Notes: generated by a model not told the origin, from the letters alone. 32,474 nucleotides of DNA from an uncultured Clostridium sp. (GCA_900540255.1 UQFE01000024.1:1-32474), one strand, 5' to 3'; counted from the first letter of the stretch, positions 17,731-26,639 are shown. Numbers and translations: made by a program.

Positions 17731-17842
17731 AATAGTTTTTGAAATATCATCAAAGGCGATGATAAATAAAAATATACTTTATTTTTATCGTGGCCTTTGT
17801 CTAAATAAGAATTATTCATAAGGCTCGCTTAAAGCGAGCCTT
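17731..17842 (+). ncRNA. structured leader with terminator hairpin upstream of asnB (attenuator or small RNA)
   Basis: Two elements are visible. A long hairpin is closed by CAAAGGC (17751-17757) and GCCTTTG (17793-17799), with an AT-rich inner helix. A compact GC-rich hairpin, AAGGCTCGC (17820-17828) with GCGAGCCTT (17834-17842), is followed by TATTATTTT. The second ends about 15 bases before the ribosome site of the synthetase gene, so most transcripts could stop here unless an alternative fold forms. AAGGC in the terminator could compete with GCCTTTG of the first hairpin. No T-box GGTGG-ACC element or known riboswitch core was recognised. Confidence 0.55.
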
Positions 17843-17870
17843 TATTATTTTATAAAAGGTGGAAAAAAAG

Positions 17871-19457
17871 ATGTGTAGCTTTGTTGTATTTTCTTCTGAT
17901 AATTTAAGTTTATCTGACCTTTCAAAAGCCTTAAAAAAGGTTTATCATAGGGGTCCAGATAATAATTACCTTGCCATTGAAAATGGTTTATTATGGGGCT
18001 TTAACCGTTTATCAATAATGGATTTATCATCTAATGGAAATCAACCATTTAAATATGATTCTTGTGAACTTGTATGTAATGGTGAAATTTATAATTATAA
18101 TTCTTTTAAAAAATTATTATCTCAAGAATATATTTTTCACTCCAATAGTGATTGTGAAGTTTTAATTCCATTATACCTTAAGTATGGAATTGAAATAATG
18201 TGTAAAATGCTTGATGCTGAATTTGCATTAGTTTTATATAATTCTAAGGATAATTCTATAATAGCTGCAAGAGATCCTATGGGAATAAGACCAATGTTTT
18301 ATGGATATACAAAAAAAGATCATAAAATTTCTTTTGCAAGTGAAGCAAAAGCATTAATAGATTATTGTAATGATATTATGCCATTTCCTCCTGGCCATTA
18401 TTATAAAGATGGAAAATTTACTTGTTATAATGATTTATCTAATACAAAATTTATAAATAACGATAATTTAAATACTATTTTTACAAATATAAGGACTAAA
18501 TTAATTTCTGCTGTTGAAAAAAGACTTCATGCAGATGCTCCAATTGGATATTTATTAAGTGGAGGCTTAGATTCTTCATTAGTTTGCTCTATTGCTCAAC
18601 GAATGATTAAAGCCCCTATTAAAACTTTTGCTATTGGAATGGATACTGATCCAATAGATTTAAAATATGCAAAACAAGCTGCTGATTATTTAGGAACTGA
18701 TCATACTGAAGTCATAATAAATAAAAATGATGTTCTTAAAACATTAGATGAAGTAATTTATCATTTAGAAACCTTTGATATAACAACAATTAGAGCAAGT
18801 ATTGGAATGTATTTATTATGTAAATATATTCATGAAAATACTACCTTAAAAGTTATATTAACTGGTGAAGTTAGCGATGAGTTATTTGGATATAAATATA
18901 CTGACTTTGCTCCATCTGCAAGCGAATTTCAAAAAGAATCTCAAAAGAGAATTAAAGAATTATACATGTATGATGTATTGAGAGCTGATCGTTGTATATC
19001 AGCTCACGCCTTAGAAGGTCGTGTTCCATTTGCTGATATAGATTTTGTAAATTATGTAATGAGTATTAATCCTTCAAAAAAAATGAACACTTATAATAAA
19101 GGAAAATATTTATTAAGAAAAGCCTTTGATGGACAACAATATTTACCAACTTCATTATTATATCGTGAAAAAGCTGCTTTTAGTGATGCTGTAGGACATT
19201 CCCTTGTTGATTATTTAAAGGAATATGCAGAATCAAAATATACTGATTCTGAACTTTCCTTAGCAAAAAAACGCTATAAACATTGTACCCCTTTTACTAA
19301 GGAAGCACTTCTTTATAGAGATATTTTTGAAAAATACTACGCTGGAAATGAAAAATGGATTAAGGGATTTTGGATGCCAAATAGAGAATGGCCTGGATGT
19401 AACGTTAATGACCCAAGTGCTAGAGTACTTTCTAACTATGGTGATAGTGGTAAATAA
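17871..19457 (+). CDS. asnB: asparagine synthetase B (glutamine-hydrolysing)
   Basis: The protein has 528 residues. Starting at ATG 17871 gives MCSF, placing Cys2 at the N-terminus as the glutaminase nucleophile after Met removal; AGGTGG lies eight bases upstream, and a GTG four codons earlier would bury the Cys. The class II glutaminase domain shows YHRGPDN, GFNRLSIMD and CNGEIYNY. The synthetase domain has the pyrophosphate loop SGGLDSS (about 230-236), TGEVSDELFGYKY and RADRCISAHALEGRVPF. It makes asparagine from aspartate, glutamine and ATP. It is monocistronic, preceded by a structured leader (17731-17842) likely to set its expression. Confidence 0.95.
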   Translation: MCSFVVFSSDNLSLSDLSKALKKVYHRGPDNNYLAIENGLLWGFNRLSIMDLSSNGNQPFKYDSCELVCNGEIYNYNSFKKLLSQEYIFHSNSDCEVLIPLYLKYGIEIMCKMLDAEFALVLYNSKDNSIIAARDPMGIRPMFYGYTKKDHKISFASEAKALIDYCNDIMPFPPGHYYKDGKFTCYNDLSNTKFINNDNLNTIFTNIRTKLISAVEKRLHADAPIGYLLSGGLDSSLVCSIAQRMIKAPIKTFAIGMDTDPIDLKYAKQAADYLGTDHTEVIINKNDVLKTLDEVIYHLETFDITTIRASIGMYLLCKYIHENTTLKVILTGEVSDELFGYKYTDFAPSASEFQKESQKRIKELYMYDVLRADRCISAHALEGRVPFADIDFVNYVMSINPSKKMNTYNKGKYLLRKAFDGQQYLPTSLLYREKAAFSDAVGHSLVDYLKEYAESKYTDSELSLAKKRYKHCTPFTKEALLYRDIFEKYYAGNEKWIKGFWMPNREWPGCNVNDPSARVLSNYGDSGK

Positions 19458-19463
19458 GATTTT

Positions 19464-19493
19464 AAGGAACCTAAAATATATTTAGAACTCCTT
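19464..19493 (+). terminator. terminator of asnB
   Basis: AAGGA/TCCTT and CTAAA/TTTAG helices separated by a small internal loop, then TTATATTTTCTTATAC. It starts seven bases after the stop. Confidence 0.6.
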
Positions 19494-19629
19494 TTATATT
19501 TTCTTATACTTTAAATTAATTATAACTTTACCTGCCAATTTTTTATAACTTTTTTTATAATAATTTATAAAAACTATTATTTTAACCATACTAAATATTA
19601 TAATAAATAATTTATAAGGAGTGAAACAA

Positions 19630-20349
19630 ATGAAAAAACATTTAAGTTTACTTTTATCAATTTTAATATTAACAATAATTTTATTTAACAACTTATCAGT
19701 ATATGCATTTTCATCTTATACCACTGACCCTATAGATACATCTACTTTAAATGATTTAACACAAATAACTGAAGTATCAGAAGACCCTTATTCAGCATTT
19801 ATAGATGATTCTTATTATAATATTACTAATGATTATTTAACTACCATAATTAATAAGCTATCATCTCTTCCACCTTCTGGTAATCCTTGTATTGATTATC
19901 TTGGTGAAGAAATATTGCTACATAGAGCAATTTTATTTACATCTCATATTATTCAAGGATATACTTCTAATCCAGAATTAATTGATATTACAGATGATAT
20001 TATTGAAAATTATACTGGTGAATTAAAAGAAATGAGAATTGAACTTGCTAAATTAATTGATAATTCTAAAAAAAATAATTCATCTAAATTTGATGATTCA
20101 TATTATAAGGAATTTAATCCTATAGCTAATAAATTATCTACTGATTTTTCTAAAATTTCATCTAAAGATAGTAATGATTTAACATATATTAAAGAAGTAC
20201 TTATTCTTTTACAAGCTTCTCATGATATAGCTGATATAGATAGCATATGTACTAATAATGACTTAGTTAGCAAAATTTCTAAAAACAGTTTAACTAATAC
20301 TTCTGGATACATATCTAGATTAACAACATTAAAAAATTCAATTAAATAA
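19630..20349 (+). CDS. secreted protein of unknown function
   Basis: The 239-residue product has a clear signal peptide: MKKHLS, a long hydrophobic core LLLSILILTIILF, and a likely cut after SVYA. The mature part is acidic, Ser/Thr/Asn-rich and mostly helical in appearance, with no Cys-rich or enzymatic motif recognised. The ATG at 19630 is favoured because AAGGAG lies eight bases upstream; an in-frame GTG at 19621 overlaps that site. The gene is alone between asnB and the convergent PAP2 gene, with a perfect terminator hairpin after it. Function cannot be assigned. Confidence 0.75.
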   Translation: MKKHLSLLLSILILTIILFNNLSVYAFSSYTTDPIDTSTLNDLTQITEVSEDPYSAFIDDSYYNITNDYLTTIINKLSSLPPSGNPCIDYLGEEILLHRAILFTSHIIQGYTSNPELIDITDDIIENYTGELKEMRIELAKLIDNSKKNNSSKFDDSYYKEFNPIANKLSTDFSKISSKDSNDLTYIKEVLILLQASHDIADIDSICTNNDLVSKISKNSLTNTSGYISRLTTLKNSIK

Positions 20350-20379
20350 AAATAAGGGTGGAAAATTCACCCTTATTTT
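20349..20379. terminator. bidirectional terminator between convergent genes
   Basis: AAAATAAGGGTG (20349-20360) pairs perfectly with CACCCTTATTTT (20368-20379), loop GAAAATT, with T runs on both strands. The stem overlaps both stop codons. Confidence 0.9.
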
Positions 20380-21208
20380 AAATTTTAAGCTTTTTAAACA
20401 TCATTGGATAAATCCCAATTCCAAAAATACTTATTATTGAATATCTAATAAATGAAAATATAGCTTCACTTGGTAGTACTATTTTTAGTCCTTTTTGTAA
20501 ACATAATAATATTAATACTCCAATTACTACTCTAATTACTTTATTTATTCCTTTTCCTTCGACAGAAAAATTAACATATCTCTTTTCAATAAACATACCA
20601 ATTAAAAAACCAAAATAAGCACCTAATCCTTTAATAAAATCTTCAGAATGTGCAAAAGTTAATGCAGGTAAAAATATTATAAATGTAATTGTATATACCA
20701 TGATTTTATTTTCATATTTATTATATATGTTATAACAAATATATGATATTAATACTCCTAAAATCCCACCTACTATAACATCTTTCGGATAATGAACTCC
20801 TAAGTATAATCTTGAAAAACCTATTAATATTATCATTATTATAGCTATAATATACATAACTTTCTTTTTAATATAAATTGCCATTGCCCCATAAAATGAA
20901 CCTGCTCCTTGAGTATGACCACTTGGAAATGAATATCCTGTTGCAGTTTTTTCTCTTAAGGTTCTAATTCCCTCTTCACCTATTGGTCTTTTAAATTTAA
21001 AAATATCTTTAACTACACAGTTAACTAATACACTTGTTAATACTGCATATGCAATATATTCTCCAAACTTCTTATCTTTTACCCAATAAATTATCGATAT
21101 TATTAAAACTAATACCATTTGCTCTCCACATATAGTTATTAGTTGAAATAAAATATCTAAAAATGGATTGGCAATACTTTGTATGTTTCTTAGAATCTCT
21201 AATTCCAT
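20378..21208 (-). CDS. PAP2-family membrane phosphatase
   Basis: The 276-residue protein has about eight hydrophobic segments. The three motifs of the type-2 phosphatidic acid phosphatase superfamily are intact: K-x6-RP at 67-75 (KDIFKFKRP), PSGH at 95-98, and SR-x5-H-x3-D at 132-143 (SRLYLGVHYPKD). The catalytic His are H98 and H139. It likely dephosphorylates a lipid phosphate or polyprenyl diphosphate at the outer membrane face; the exact substrate is not evident. The extra C-terminal membrane region is longer than in minimal PAP2 proteins. Its start overlaps the end of the M20 gene by ten bases, so the two are translationally coupled. Confidence 0.9.
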   Translation of the reverse strand: MELEILRNIQSIANPFLDILFQLITICGEQMVLVLIISIIYWVKDKKFGEYIAYAVLTSVLVNCVVKDIFKFKRPIGEEGIRTLREKTATGYSFPSGHTQGAGSFYGAMAIYIKKKVMYIIAIIMIILIGFSRLYLGVHYPKDVIVGGILGVLISYICYNIYNKYENKIMVYTITFIIFLPALTFAHSEDFIKGLGAYFGFLIGMFIEKRYVNFSVEGKGINKVIRVVIGVLILLCLQKGLKIVLPSEAIFSFIRYSIISIFGIGIYPMMFKKLKI

Positions 21209-22413
21209 TTTTCCTCCTTAATTTTACTTATCAAAAGATGTTTCTTATTTTCCTTCTTTAATGCTTCTAATGCAAAAGCAACATATAATTGAGTACTTAT
21301 TAATATTGCCTTTTCATCTATATTAAATTTATCATTATGATTTGGATAATCCCTTCCTATTTCTTCATTTCCAGCACCTACAAATGCAAATACCCCTGGA
21401 ATTCTTTTTTGATATATAGAAAAATCTTCTCCTAACATCATTCTTGGAACACTAATCAAATCATTAGGATTAAATATTTTTTTAGCTGCATCTAATGCTA
21501 TTTTAGTTACTTCTGGATCATTAATTACAGCTGGATGATGAGAAATGTCATATTCTACAGTTGCAGTTGCTCCATATGCTACAGCAGTGCCATATGCAAT
21601 TCTTTTTATTGAATTTTGTATATGCTTTGTTGTAGTTGCATTAAAACTTCTAATAGTTCCTTGAATAATTGCTTCCCCTGAAATTATATTATGTGTTTCC
21701 CCTGATTTAATATGTCCAATTGTAACTACTGCTGAATTTAACGGATCAATTTCTCTACTCACAATAGATTGTAAATTCATTACAATTGCAGCACAAGCAA
21801 CTGTTGCATCTATACATTGCTGTGGTTTTCCAGCATGACCTGATTTTCCTATAATTTTAATTGTAAATTTATTTGATGCTGCCATTCTTGGCCCTTCTTC
21901 AATTGATATCTTACCACATTCAATATCACCAAATACATGTAATCCAAATATTTCATCAACATCATCTATATATCCATGCTCTGATATTAATTTTGCCCCA
22001 CTTGAACATTCTTCTGCTGGTTGAAATATTAAAACTACCTTTCCTTGAAGGTTTTCTTCATATTTTTTTAAAATCATTGCTGCACCAAGTAATGCTGCCA
22101 TATGTGCATCATGTCCACAAGCATGCATTAACCCCTTATTTTGTGATTCATATCTTACCCCTGTATTTTCTTGAATCCTTAATGCATCCATATCTGCACG
22201 CAATGCAATTACTTTTTCCTCACCACTTCCTATAGTTGCAACTACTTCTGTTTTTATTCCATCTTCATACTTTACACCAATTTTATCTAATTCTTCTTTA
22301 ATTCTTTTTGAAGTTCTATACTCTTCCATTCCTAGCTCAGGATGTTTGTGAAAATCCTTTCTTAGTGAAATTAAATAATTACCTATAAGTTTAGTTTCTT
22401 TTATAATATCCAT
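21199..22413 (-). CDS. M20-family amidohydrolase (N-acyl-amino acid / hippurate hydrolase type)
   Basis: The 404-residue protein carries the typical two-metal set: Cys99 and His101 in MHACGHDAH, the Glu pair in PAEE (134-135), His159 in GLHVFG, and a late His in NHNDKF. The dimerisation lid begins at FTIKIIGKSGHAGKPQ. This is the M20D subgroup that cleaves N-acyl or peptide-like amide bonds in the cytoplasm, such as N-acetyl-amino acids, hippurate or auxin-type conjugates; the substrate is uncertain. It has no signal peptide and starts with ATG. The C-terminal 15 residues (KKHLLISKIKEEKWN) extend past the family end and overlap the downstream PAP2 gene. Confidence 0.9.
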   Translation of the reverse strand: MDIIKETKLIGNYLISLRKDFHKHPELGMEEYRTSKRIKEELDKIGVKYEDGIKTEVVATIGSGEEKVIALRADMDALRIQENTGVRYESQNKGLMHACGHDAHMAALLGAAMILKKYEENLQGKVVLIFQPAEECSSGAKLISEHGYIDDVDEIFGLHVFGDIECGKISIEEGPRMAASNKFTIKIIGKSGHAGKPQQCIDATVACAAIVMNLQSIVSREIDPLNSAVVTIGHIKSGETHNIISGEAIIQGTIRSFNATTTKHIQNSIKRIAYGTAVAYGATATVEYDISHHPAVINDPEVTKIALDAAKKIFNPNDLISVPRMMLGEDFSIYQKRIPGVFAFVGAGNEEIGRDYPNHNDKFNIDEKAILISTQLYVAFALEALKKENKKHLLISKIKEEKWN

Positions 22414-22541
22414 TTTACGCCTCCATCATATAAATTATATATTTTTATGAAAAATTTGTATATTATTTAATAAAATTTATTTAAATATTTTACAATATAT
22501 GGTAATATCTATTTAGAATTAATTTTTTTAGAGGTGAAATT

Positions 22542-23291
22542 ATGAAAAGAAACTTATTAATTTTATGTTGTACTACTATATTATGCTTATCACTTTCATC
22601 ATGTAGTTTAAAAAATGCTATTATAGGAAATACTACTGATGATTCTTTGACAGCATCAGAAAATACTGATAATGCTGATAATGTTAATAATACTGAAGGT
22701 AACATAACAAATGATACGACTACTGATGAAGGTTCAGATTCTAAAGATGCTTCATCTACTGTTGCTAATAACAAATTTATAGAAAGCAATGATTCATCAT
22801 CTTCTGCTAATACTTCTTCCTCTTCTACTTCACCAAAGCTTACTACAACTTCTGATAATTCAACAGTAAGTAGAAGTTGTAGAATTTTCTATTATAATAA
22901 AGTTGATTCAAAAACTTACTGTGTAGATACTAGTGCTACAGTTACTGATAATGCATTTGTTACTGCATTAACAGAAAAATTATATACAGCACCAAATAAT
23001 AACAACAACTTTTTAACCCTTTCTAAAGATTATGGTGTTAAATCTGCTACTTTAGATTATGATACAAATGTTTTAAAAGTTGTATTTAATAATAATTTCT
23101 TAGATGAAATGAAACTTGATGATACTACTTCTCAAGGATTTATGGCATCCATAATAGATACTTATGCTTATAATTATAATGTAAATAAAGTTGCAGTTTA
23201 CTTCGGAAATGACTTATATACTGGAATAGACGGTACATCTACAGCTGGTTATACAACTGTCGATTATACAAAAGTATTAAAACTTGACTAA
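22542..23291 (+). CDS. GerMN-domain lipoprotein
   Basis: The 249-residue protein has a lipoprotein signal: MKRNLLILCC then CLSLSSC, with Cys21 as lipid attachment site. Residues 30-105 are a flexible Ser/Thr/Asn/Asp-rich linker. From about 110 to the end is a domain like GerMN (sporulation and spore germination, PF10646), with the pattern FVTALTEKLYTAP, then NVLKVVFNNNFLD, then VNKVAVYFGNDLYTG. GerM in Bacillus is a sporulation lipoprotein at the mother cell-forespore contact, but GerMN domains also occur in vegetative lipoproteins, so the role is uncertain. The ATG has AGAGGTG upstream, and an ATATGGTAATAT extended -10-like element lies 35-45 bp before it. A strong terminator follows. Confidence 0.82.
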   Translation: MKRNLLILCCTTILCLSLSSCSLKNAIIGNTTDDSLTASENTDNADNVNNTEGNITNDTTTDEGSDSKDASSTVANNKFIESNDSSSSANTSSSSTSPKLTTTSDNSTVSRSCRIFYYNKVDSKTYCVDTSATVTDNAFVTALTEKLYTAPNNNNNFLTLSKDYGVKSATLDYDTNVLKVVFNNNFLDEMKLDDTTSQGFMASIIDTYAYNYNVNKVAVYFGNDLYTGIDGTSTAGYTTVDYTKVLKLD

Positions 23292-23303
23292 TTTAATATT
23301 TTG

Positions 23304-23352
23304 AAGGGAAAGTAATTTAAGTTCTATAAATCAACACTTCTTACTTTCCCTT
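23304..23352. terminator. bidirectional terminator after the GerMN gene
   Basis: AAGGGAAAGTAA (23304-23315) pairs perfectly with TTACTTTCCCTT (23341-23352), followed by ATTTTAC on the plus strand. It lies between convergent stops at 23291 and 23379. Confidence 0.8.
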
Positions 23353-23378
23353 ATTTTACATAATATATATTGTTAGTT

Positions 23379-24359
23379 TTAATTATTATATTTATTTTTA
23401 AAGAAACTTCTCTTTATAAGCAAAAATTCCTCCATATCATTTAAGAATTGTAATAACTGTGCCCTACTTTCAAATTCTTCCCTAGACTTAGGTAATTCCA
23501 TTTTTTTAAATTCATTTCTCAAAATTTCTAAGTCATTTAATAACTCTTTACAATCATTTATTTCTCTTATATTTTCTGAAACACATAATGTAAAATCAGA
23601 CATAAGCTTCATTTGTTCAACAGGTATGTTAAACCTTTCAAAATGAACTCTCATTCTTTTTATTATATGAAATTGATTAATTCTCATATTTATATAATCT
23701 GTATAATATGAAGAACTCTTAAAAAAATTATTATTTACAATTTTATATGCTGTTTCTTTGCTTTCATATAACCTTTTTTCAATTTCATCCATTAATTTTT
23801 GTTCATCAATATCTACTGAATAAGTTATCAATGATTTTGCTATTTTATGAATTATAATTCTATAATGCTCTTCAATCCATTCTTTATCATCCTTAAACTT
23901 ATCCTCTAATGAAGGCATAAATGTATTTGCTATACCTGCAACACCTATTCCAATTATCATAAGCAATAATTCATTTATTATTAAAGTAGATGTAATATTA
24001 CTTGCTGTTAAAAAATGTGTTGATAATACTACAGCTGGCACCATTCCTTCTTGAACATTTATTCTTGATGTTATTGGTATTAAAACCAATAAAAATATAC
24101 CAAAGCTTATTGCACTATTGCCTAAAATACTATATAAAATTACTGATAATAAAATTCCTATACTACATGCAGTAATTCTTTTATAACCTATTATCAATGC
24201 CTTTTTTCTAGTATCTTGTATACTTAAAATTGCAATTACAGCTCCTACTGTAGCATATTGTAATCCTAAAATCTTTCCTATTATTAATGCTATAGTAGCT
24301 GATATAGCCATTTTAAATGCTAAATTATATATATACTTTAAATAGTTAATCTTTTTCAT
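23379..24359 (-). CDS. aromatic acid exporter-family (ArAE/FUSC, DUF939) membrane protein
   Basis: The protein has 326 residues. The first 150 contain about five or six membrane helices with the family start LKYIYNLAFKMAISATIALIIG (residues about 5-26), then YATVGAVIAILSIQDTRKKA and PAVVLSTHFLT. The remainder (from about 155) is a soluble, charged, helical domain matching the C-terminal part of ArAE_1 proteins. Relatives are putative exporters of aromatic or other organic acids. Most Gram-positive members are uncharacterised, so the substrate is unknown. AAGGGC precedes the ATG. Single gene, sharing a terminator with the convergent GerMN gene. Confidence 0.85.
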   Translation of the reverse strand: MKKINYLKYIYNLAFKMAISATIALIIGKILGLQYATVGAVIAILSIQDTRKKALIIGYKRITACSIGILLSVILYSILGNSAISFGIFLLVLIPITSRINVQEGMVPAVVLSTHFLTASNITSTLIINELLLMIIGIGVAGIANTFMPSLEDKFKDDKEWIEEHYRIIIHKIAKSLITYSVDIDEQKLMDEIEKRLYESKETAYKIVNNNFFKSSSYYTDYINMRINQFHIIKRMRVHFERFNIPVEQMKLMSDFTLCVSENIREINDCKELLNDLEILRNEFKKMELPKSREEFESRAQLLQFLNDMEEFLLIKRSFFKNKYNN

Positions 24360-24410
24360 TTTTGCCCTTCCTCTAACTGTGTATAACTATGTCATATTAT
24401 ATATAAATTC

Positions 24411-24445
24411 AAAAATAGTGACAAGCAGAGCTTATCACTATTTTT
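24411..24445 (-). terminator. terminator of the Ig-repeat surface protein gene
   Basis: AAAAATAGTGACAAGC (24411-24426) pairs with GCTTATCACTATTTTT (24430-24445) with one mismatch; on the minus strand it ends in TTTTT. It lies 40 bp beyond the stop at 24484. Confidence 0.8.
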
Positions 24446-24483
24446 CTCATTAATTTCTTTACTTTATAAATCTAAAGTTATAT

Positions 24484-26187
24484 TTATTTCTTTTTTCTAT
24501 TTGATATAATTGCTACTATTATTGAACTTATTCCTATTATAAGCAATACTACTATACTAATTTCAACTATTACTAAATTATTAAAAATTCCAGTTCCCTC
24601 AATTGTGACATTAATAGTTTTTGTAGCACTTAGCCCTTTCTTATCAGTTACTTCATAAGTTATTTGGTATACTCCACTTTTATTTATATTAACACTATCT
24701 TCCTTTATTATGATATTGTTAGTTAAGTTTCCATCTTCCCTATCTAATGCTGTAACTCCATCTAATGGATTAAAATAAGTGCCTTTTTTTACTGTAATAT
24801 TATTAGCATTAATGATTGGTGGGGTATTTTCTTTATTTAACTCATCTTCTGATTGAACAACAACCATCATTGCTTTATTTACCTTGTTTCCATCACTATC
24901 AACAACTTCATAAGTTACATGGTAATTTCCTTCAATACTTGTATTAACATTATTGTATATTGCCATAACCTTATTAGTTATATCTCCATCTTCTTTATCT
25001 GTTACTGCTACCCATCCTAATGGATTAAACTTTGAATTTAATGCTATAAATATATCATTACAATATATAACAGGAACATTATTGGTTTTTTCTTTTTTCT
25101 TTTGAGCATTCATATCCTTAACTTTTACCTTAATTACACAAGATGCTGAATTTCCTGAACTATCAGTAACCTTATATCCAACCTTATATGTTCCTTCTTT
25201 ATTTACATTAACATAATTATAAACAACTTTAATTTTATTTGTTATATTTCCATCCTCTGGATCTGATGCACTTACCATTGCATATGGATCATATTTTGAA
25301 CCTAATGCAACTGTTATATCTTCAGCATATATTATTGGTGATTTATTACTTTTAGATTCTGATTTAGCTTCAACAGTTACATTAATACTTTTGGTTATGC
25401 TTTTACCTCCACTATCAGTTATCTCAAAACTAACTGAATATTTGCCAATTGAATTTACATCAACTTTATTTTCTACAACCTTTATTTTTGAAGTTAAATC
25501 TCCATCTTCCTCATCACTTGCACTTACTCCATCTAATGGATTAAATTTACTTCCTAACTCAATTGTTTTGTCTGATGCATTTATAATCGGTAATGAATTT
25601 TCTTTTTCTTCATCTTTTTCTTCATCTTTTTCTTCATCTTTTTCTTCATCTTTTTCTACAGTTACTGTAATTGTCTTAGATGCTTCTTTACCATTAGAAT
25701 CTTTAACATAATAAGATACCTTATATGTTCCAGCCTTATCTACATTAACTTCATTATCACTTATTTCAATTTTATTTGTTAAATCCTCGCCATCACCTGA
25801 TTTAGCACTTACTCCATCTAATGGATTAAATTTGTCACCTACTTTTATTGTTTTATCACTAACACTTATTATAGGTTCACTTTTAGACTCTGGCTTTTCC
25901 CCTAATTCCTCATCTTGCTTTTTATCTCCCTCTTCTTCATTTTTTTCTTCTTCATTAGTTCCTTCATCATCTTTTACTTGTTTTTCATCATTATCATTTA
26001 CTTCAACATTTATATTACCTACATCCTTTTTATCATTTACTTGTACATCATCTTCTTTAATATTTTCTTCACTTATATTTCTACCTTCTTTTGCCTCATT
26101 ATTTTCCTCTGCATTAAAATAAGTACTTGGAAATAATAATGCTATTACTACAACTGCACTAAAAAAAATTGATAATGCCTTTTTCAT
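24484..26187 (-). CDS. membrane-anchored surface protein with five DUF5011-type Ig-like domains
   Basis: The protein has 567 residues. A signal peptide (about 1-26, cut near FNA) is followed by a highly acidic Glu/Asp/Lys/Asn region to about 104. Five Ig-like repeats come next, at about 105-178, 199-273, 283-358, 371-446 and 457-530. Each has the pattern I-x-A/V-x-D-x-T/I-x-x-G-x-x-F/Y-x-P-x-x-x-V, then G-D/N-x-T-x-x-I, and ends Y-x-V-x-D-x-x-G. Between repeats 1 and 2 is a KDEE array. A hydrophobic segment (537-561) and NRKKK tail anchor it; no LPxTG is present, so it is membrane- rather than sortase-anchored. It is probably a spacer or adhesin-like surface protein. GGAGGAA precedes the ATG. 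Confidence 0.85.
   Translation of the reverse strand: MKKALSIFFSAVVVIALLFPSTYFNAEENNEAKEGRNISEENIKEDDVQVNDKKDVGNINVEVNDNDEKQVKDDEGTNEEEKNEEEGDKKQDEELGEKPESKSEPIISVSDKTIKVGDKFNPLDGVSAKSGDGEDLTNKIEISDNEVNVDKAGTYKVSYYVKDSNGKEASKTITVTVEKDEEKDEEKDEEKDEEKENSLPIINASDKTIELGSKFNPLDGVSASDEEDGDLTSKIKVVENKVDVNSIGKYSVSFEITDSGGKSITKSINVTVEAKSESKSNKSPIIYAEDITVALGSKYDPYAMVSASDPEDGNITNKIKVVYNYVNVNKEGTYKVGYKVTDSSGNSASCVIKVKVKDMNAQKKKEKTNNVPVIYCNDIFIALNSKFNPLGWVAVTDKEDGDITNKVMAIYNNVNTSIEGNYHVTYEVVDSDGNKVNKAMMVVVQSEDELNKENTPPIINANNITVKKGTYFNPLDGVTALDREDGNLTNNIIIKEDSVNINKSGVYQITYEVTDKKGLSATKTINVTIEGTGIFNNLVIVEISIVVLLIIGISSIIVAIISNRKKK
25602..25656. repeat. 12-bp in-frame tandem repeat (KDEE array)
   Basis: CTTTTTCTTCAT is repeated four times identically (25602-25649) plus a partial fifth copy. 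On the coding (minus) strand it encodes Lys-Asp-Glu-Glu repeats between Ig domains 1 and 2. Being a multiple of three, copy changes would alter linker length without breaking the frame. Confidence 0.9.
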
Positions 26188-26323
26188 CTATTCCTCCATT
26201 ATGTTTTAGAAATAATCTATTATAATAATATGGTGTTTTAAAAAATAATTTCATTATTTTTATAATTTTAAAAAAATATTATTAAGATTTTATTTCAAAA
26301 TAATGGCTATGGTTAGTTAATAA

Positions 26324-26521
26324 TTATTTATTTCTTATATTTTCATCTACTCCAATTTTTCTTAATAACTCATATCTATAAATATTATCAGCTTATTCAC
26401 ATAATTGTTGAAGTGCTAATATAGCTGCTGATGTTATTAAAAATATAATTCCTATATAAATTGCTAAATAAGAAATCATTACCCATAATTCTGTTGTTTC
26501 AACTTCTTCCTTAGTTATATA
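26324..26521 (-). pseudogene. C-terminal fragment of an FtsX-type ABC permease (BceB-like)
   Basis: On the minus strand a frame reads YITKEEVETTELWVMISYLA, then IYIGIIFLITSAAILALQQL, CE, an in-frame TAA, then ADNIYRYELLRKIGVDENI and RNK before a stop. This matches the hydrophobic segment and following charged loop (ALQQL-SEA-DN-RYE-LRKIG) of bacitracin-type FtsX permeases of about 650 residues. Only about 65 codons remain, interrupted once, with no start and no ribosome site. The fragment sits just behind the terminator of an intact ABC-2 exporter pair. It could be debris of a second exporter once located here. The remaining 26188-26640 interval holds only this fragment and the terminator. 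Confidence 0.75.
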
Positions 26522-26524
26522 ACA

Positions 26525-26550
26525 AAAATCGCACACCATTTTGGTGTGCG
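26525..26550 (-). terminator. terminator of the ABC exporter operon
   Basis: CGCACACCA (26530-26538) pairs perfectly with TGGTGTGCG (26542-26550), loop of three; on the minus strand it is followed by ATTTTTG. It lies about 90 bp downstream of the permease stop. Confidence 0.88.
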
Positions 26551-26639
26551 TATTTTATAATTATCGAAGATTAAAAATATACATATTTTCTCTTGATACA
26601 ATTTATTATTAATTAACTTATACAATATAATTATTTTTA

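Noticed and set aside
17731..17842. T-box or known riboswitch upstream of asnB
   Set aside because: No T-box GGTGG-ACCGCG-type core and no recognised riboswitch core; kept only as an unclassified leader.
21873..22235. 120-codon plus-strand open frame rich in His and Leu
   Set aside because: Antisense to the M20 amidohydrolase, whose metal ligands and full length are intact; the frame has no ribosome site and low-complexity composition.
22490..22789. 99-codon minus-strand open frame
   Set aside because: Antisense to the signal peptide and linker of the GerMN lipoprotein, which has lipobox, ribosome site and terminator.
25602..25656. CRISPR-like repeat
   Set aside because: Contiguous 12-bp in-frame repeat without spacers; codes for KDEE.
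25391..26122. Ser/Phe-rich open frames on the plus strand
   Set aside because: Mirror images of the acidic, repeat-rich surface protein gene on the minus strand; AT-rich Glu/Lys codons read as Ser/Phe in antisense.
24484..26187. Sortase-anchored surface protein
   Set aside because: No LPxTG-like motif before the C-terminal hydrophobic segment; only a membrane helix and basic tail.
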